A stretch of DNA of 64,000 nucleotides, taken from positions 354,961 through 418,960 of the forward strand of contig JAXLUJ010000002.1 in assembly GCA_046329575.1 (NCBI GenBank). Reading direction: 5' to 3'. Every line of letters starts with the position of its first letter. The stretch's first letter is position 1. The notes beneath the pieces are model-generated. The model saw only the letters and a list, made by a program, of their open reading frames with translations, was not told the origin of the DNA and searched no databases. This document shows positions 63,760 to 64,000 of this stretch, piece after piece. The stretch is from UBA1941 sp046329575 (GTDB taxonomy: Bacteria > Bacteroidota > Bacteroidia > Chitinophagales > LD1). The position numbers and the translations under genes are program-made.

Positions 63760-64000
63760 TTAATCGAACTTTACCGTTTCCATGGCGTGGTACACCTTTT
63801 TGAGTTCATCTTCTGTAATACAGTAAGGCGGGACGATGTAAACCGTATTTCCTAATGGACGAAGAATGATTTGCTGCTCCAGAAAACATTGATACAGTTG
63901 ATCGCGAAGCGAATGGAGGTAATTGTTGGTGCTGTTAAAGTAATCTACCGCCAAAATGGTGCCGCAACTTCTGGCATTAGAGCATCTCGGATTTTCACGA
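63760..64000 (-). CDS. bioA: Adenosylmethionine-8-amino-7-oxononanoate aminotransferase, C-terminal part
   Basis: The 5' part lies beyond base 64000; about 79 C-terminal residues are visible. The frame runs straight from the edge (CSNARSCGTILAVDY) to the stop at 63760 and includes LRPLGNTVYIVPPYCITEDEL, the conserved end of biotin-pathway aminotransferase BioA. An internal ATG at 63954 is not the true start. Confidence 0.88.
   Translation of the reverse strand, partial: RENPRCSNARSCGTILAVDYFNSTNNYLHSLRDQLYQCFLEQQIILRPLGNTVYIVPPYCITEDELKKVYHAMETVKFD

Overview
The window is a chromosomal segment of a Bacteroidota bacterium. I see two TonB-dependent receptors with carboxypeptidase-like N-terminal domains and type IX secretion (T9SS) parts: PorT, a PorP/SprF protein, three type B (gliding-motility C-terminal) cargo proteins and one type A cargo protein. 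There is also a LytS/LytTR-type two-component pair, Mpl and YtxJ. Several genes are preceded by TAnnTTTG-like promoter motifs and few have Shine-Dalgarno sites. I cannot place it below phylum with confidence; a Chitinophagales- or Sphingobacteriales-like lineage is a guess.

Layout. 1-10 kb: 3' part of lpd, a TonB receptor with an abutting alpha/beta hydrolase, an M16 peptidase, and a histidine kinase/LytTR regulator pair divergent from fabG. 10-19 kb: a coupled run on the + strand (VWA membrane protein, NOL1/NOP2/Sun RNA methylase), a lipoprotein with a terminator, then saccharopine dehydrogenase-like, SpoU methylase, NodB deacetylase, LolA-like carrier and lipoprotein, met head-on by a hotdog dehydratase. 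19-25 kb: tRNA-Cys with its own terminator, a DUF4105 protein, pheS, a minisatellite, queA-ubiE-porT, a structured intergenic element and folP. 25-31 kb: a 1783-residue type B T9SS surface protein. 31-38 kb: rhomboid protease, dnaX, GH13 amylase, lptB, a repeat-rich spacer and a second TonB receptor. 38.5-50 kb: an 11.5-kb adhesin gene built on about 25 units of 240 nt. It is interrupted by two single-base deletions inside the second copy of a 1.2-kb tandem duplication. 50-64 kb: an AT-hook-like protein, a type A T9SS protein, ruvB, lpxD, tryptophan 2,3-dioxygenase, ndk, a type B cargo/PorP-SprF pair, ytxJ, a 44-residue lipoprotein, mpl, a DnaQ/ExoX-like exonuclease, era and the 3' part of bioA.

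How it fits together. Housekeeping genes (replication, translation, envelope and cofactor synthesis) are interspersed with surface biology: T9SS machinery and cargo, outer-membrane receptors and envelope lipoprotein genes. The two points most worth checking are a ten-A slippage site in dnaX, placed where a gamma/tau split would be expected, and the duplicated, frameshifted adhesin array.
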